In this document: positions 5,635 through 7,155 of the stretch, piece after piece | How positions within the stretch are numbered: position 1 is the stretch's first letter | How the letters are laid out: every line of letters starts with the position of its first letter | Source: Methanobacteriota archaeon | GTDB lineage: Archaea; Thermoplasmatota; Poseidoniia; MGIII; CG-Epi1 | DNA: 7,155 nt | Direction: 5' to 3' | Assembly: GCA_003193815.1 (NCBI GenBank) | Contig: PSPB01000054.1 | Span: forward strand, 1 to 7,155 | Notes under the pieces: model-generated | Told to the model about the DNA's origin: nothing | The model's database searches: none | The model's input: only the letters and a program-made list of their open reading frames with translations | Position numbers and translations under genes: made by a program

Positions 5635-6996
5635 TCAAACCTCGAACGCCGCTGCATCGGCCGCCGCGTCGCCGATGGTGCGCAGTCGGGCGAACTCGAA
5701 GATGCCGCTGTTGTGCCCGTCACTGAAGTCGAGCCGCACCGCGTAGCGGCCGACGCTGGCGCTGCTCGCGACCGTGATATCAGCAGGTATCTGCCCCGGC
5801 TGTAGTAGCTTCTCACCCGAGAACTCGTCGACGCAGCCGGCGCAGGGGCATTCGCTGCGCAGCGTGTGCGCCGGGATAATTTGCTCGGCACCGTCGCGCC
5901 ACTTGACCTGCACCGCGCCGCCCGCCACCACCGCCAGCTCCTGCGGCGCGGCGGGGTTGAGCGCCTCGCCCAGCGCCGTCGCGGAGGAACGCGCCATCGC
6001 TTCGCCCGCCAGCGCAGCGAACGCGTCGCCGATTTCGCCTTCCGCGATTGGTTCGCCAGCGTCCATCGCGGCGGCGATACTGGAGTTGAGCGGGATGCGC
6101 GCCAGCAACGGAATGTCTAGTTTCTGCGACGCGGCCGTGCCGCCGCCCTCGCGGAAGATGGGGTCATTGTGACCGCACTCGGGGCAGTGATAGTAGGCCA
6201 TGTTCTCGACGATGCCAAGTATCGGAACCTTGACCTGCTGGAACATGCGCAGCCCCTTCTCGGCGATGGTGTATGCCACTTCCTGCGGCGTCGTGACAAT
6301 GATAGCTCCTGACAGCGGCACGGCTTGGGTAAGCGTCAGCTGTATGTCGCCGGTCCCCGGCGGCAAATCCACGAAAAGGTAGTCGAGTTCGCCCCACGCC
6401 ACCGAGCCCAGGAACTGCTGCACCAGCTGCGACGCAATCGGCCCGCGCCACACCAGCGGCGTCTCGCTCGTCGTCAGGAAGCCCATCATCACCTTCAGCC
6501 CGTGCGCCTCGACCGGCTCGAGCACCCCCTGCTGACCCCCCGCTAGGCTATGGTCACGCAGGCCGAGCATCGCTGGCACCGACGGGCCGTAGACGTCGAC
6601 ATCCAGGATGCCGACACGCGCGCCAGCCCGGGCGCAGGCGAACGCCAGGTTGACCGCGACGGTCGACTTGCCGACGCCGCCCTTGCCGCTAGCGACAGCC
6701 ACAATCTGCTTCACCTGCGCCAGCGCGGCGGGCGTCGTCTGGGACTCGAGCGCCGGCAGCCGCGGCACCTCCCACGCCGTCTCGATATCGACCTCATCGA
6801 CGTCGTCGAGCGCCAGTAGCGCCTCGCGGCACTGCGCCGCCAGCGCGTCGCCGTGCGGGGATGCGGGCGACGGCAGCCGCAGCGTGAAACGCACGCGGCT
6901 GCCGCTGGCGGTCAGCCCGCGCACGTAGCCCAAGCTGACGACGTCCCGCTTCAGCAGCGGGTCCCGGACGGCGCGCAGCGCTTCCTCGGCTCCCAT
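5635..6996 (-). CDS. mrp: Mrp/HCF101-like Fe-S carrier ATPase (DUF59-Mrp-DUF971)
   Basis: A 453-residue P-loop NTPase that carries and transfers [4Fe-4S] clusters in the cytoplasm. Residues about 1-77 are a DUF59 (MIP18) domain, about 95-340 the Mrp/NBP35 ATPase, and about 352-440 a DUF971 domain. Seen directly are the deviant Walker A SGKGGVGKST (103-112), DVDVYGPSVP (132-141), VDLPPGTGD (209-217) and CPEC (271-274), the cluster-bridging CxxC. The C-terminal domain shows VKWRDG, LRSECPCAGCVDE (379-391) and FSDGHNSGIFEFARLR. This domain order is that of the plant protein HCF101. In the DUF59 domain the usual TTPACP-like loop reads SPASP, with Ser46 in place of the conserved Cys. ATG 6996 is chosen because the DUF59 domain starts there and a TATA-like box lies 27 bases upstream; ATG 7038 abuts the 5S T-run. 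Confidence 0.93.
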   Translation of the reverse strand: MGAEEALRAVRDPLLKRDVVSLGYVRGLTASGSRVRFTLRLPSPASPHGDALAAQCREALLALDDVDEVDIETAWEVPRLPALESQTTPAALAQVKQIVAVASGKGGVGKSTVAVNLAFACARAGARVGILDVDVYGPSVPAMLGLRDHSLAGGQQGVLEPVEAHGLKVMMGFLTTSETPLVWRGPIASQLVQQFLGSVAWGELDYLFVDLPPGTGDIQLTLTQAVPLSGAIIVTTPQEVAYTIAEKGLRMFQQVKVPILGIVENMAYYHCPECGHNDPIFREGGGTAASQKLDIPLLARIPLNSSIAAAMDAGEPIAEGEIGDAFAALAGEAMARSSATALGEALNPAAPQELAVVAGGAVQVKWRDGAEQIIPAHTLRSECPCAGCVDEFSGEKLLQPGQIPADITVASSASVGRYAVRLDFSDGHNSGIFEFARLRTIGDAAADAAAFEV

Positions 6997-7020
6997 GGGT
7001 AGTGCCACGGGGCCTTGGCT

Positions 7021-7028
7021 GTATTTGG
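7021..7028 (-). promoter_or_regulatory. Putative TATA box for the mrp operon
   Basis: The minus strand reads CCAAATAC, centred about 27 bases before the ATG at 6996. No Shine-Dalgarno stands before that ATG. The element begins only a dozen bases after the T-run that ends the 5S gene, giving a very tight junction. Confidence 0.5.
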
Positions 7029-7039
7029 AGTTTTTCATC

Positions 7040-7045
7040 AAAAAA
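7040..7045 (-). terminator. T-run after 5S rRNA
   Basis: Six consecutive T on the minus strand directly follow the 3' end of the 5S rRNA. Oligo-T stretches end archaeal transcription, so this is likely the 5S terminator. A run of six is modest, and some read-through into mrp is possible. Confidence 0.55.

Positions 7046-7155
<110 letters not shown>

Overview
The window is GC-rich DNA (roughly two thirds G+C by eye) and almost certainly archaeal. The 3' half of the partial 5S rRNA at the right edge is of the archaeal type. Several genes also lack a Shine-Dalgarno but carry an AT-rich TATA-like box about 24-28 bases before the start codon, the pattern of leaderless archaeal transcripts. Gene content (short TraB protein, UbiA prenyltransferase, aspartate dehydrogenase, Mrp and Nfu carriers) would suit a high-GC euryarchaeon such as a marine Thermoplasmatota relative, but that placement is a guess.

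Left part (1-1557, minus strand): a PLP aminotransferase followed by the start of L-aspartate dehydrogenase (nadX). The two overlap by 16 bases and are probably translated together, linking aspartate metabolism to NAD synthesis. NadX runs off the left edge.

Middle (about 1560-3440): a UbiA-type membrane prenyltransferase on plus, whose 3' end overlaps that of a small two-CxxC zinc-ribbon protein on minus. The zinc-ribbon gene diverges from a short TraB/PrgY-family gene; one nearly symmetric TATA box, 2734-2740, lies about 25 bases from each start.

Right part (3440-7155, minus strand): 5S rRNA, its T-run, then an iron-sulfur cluster: an Mrp ATPase with N-terminal DUF59 and C-terminal DUF971 domains (HCF101-like architecture), a radical SAM protein with a B12-binding-like N-terminus and a CCAEP-type tail, and an NFU1-like scaffold protein with an odd polyglycine-CxxC tail. 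The scaffold, the P-loop carrier and a cluster-dependent enzyme are adjacent, so the first two may supply clusters to the radical SAM enzyme. The short gap between nfu and the TraB gene holds degenerate copies of the nfu tail sequence and overlapping hairpins; it is the most unusual stretch in the window.

All numbering, translations outside long ORFs and alignments were done by eye; no database search was run.
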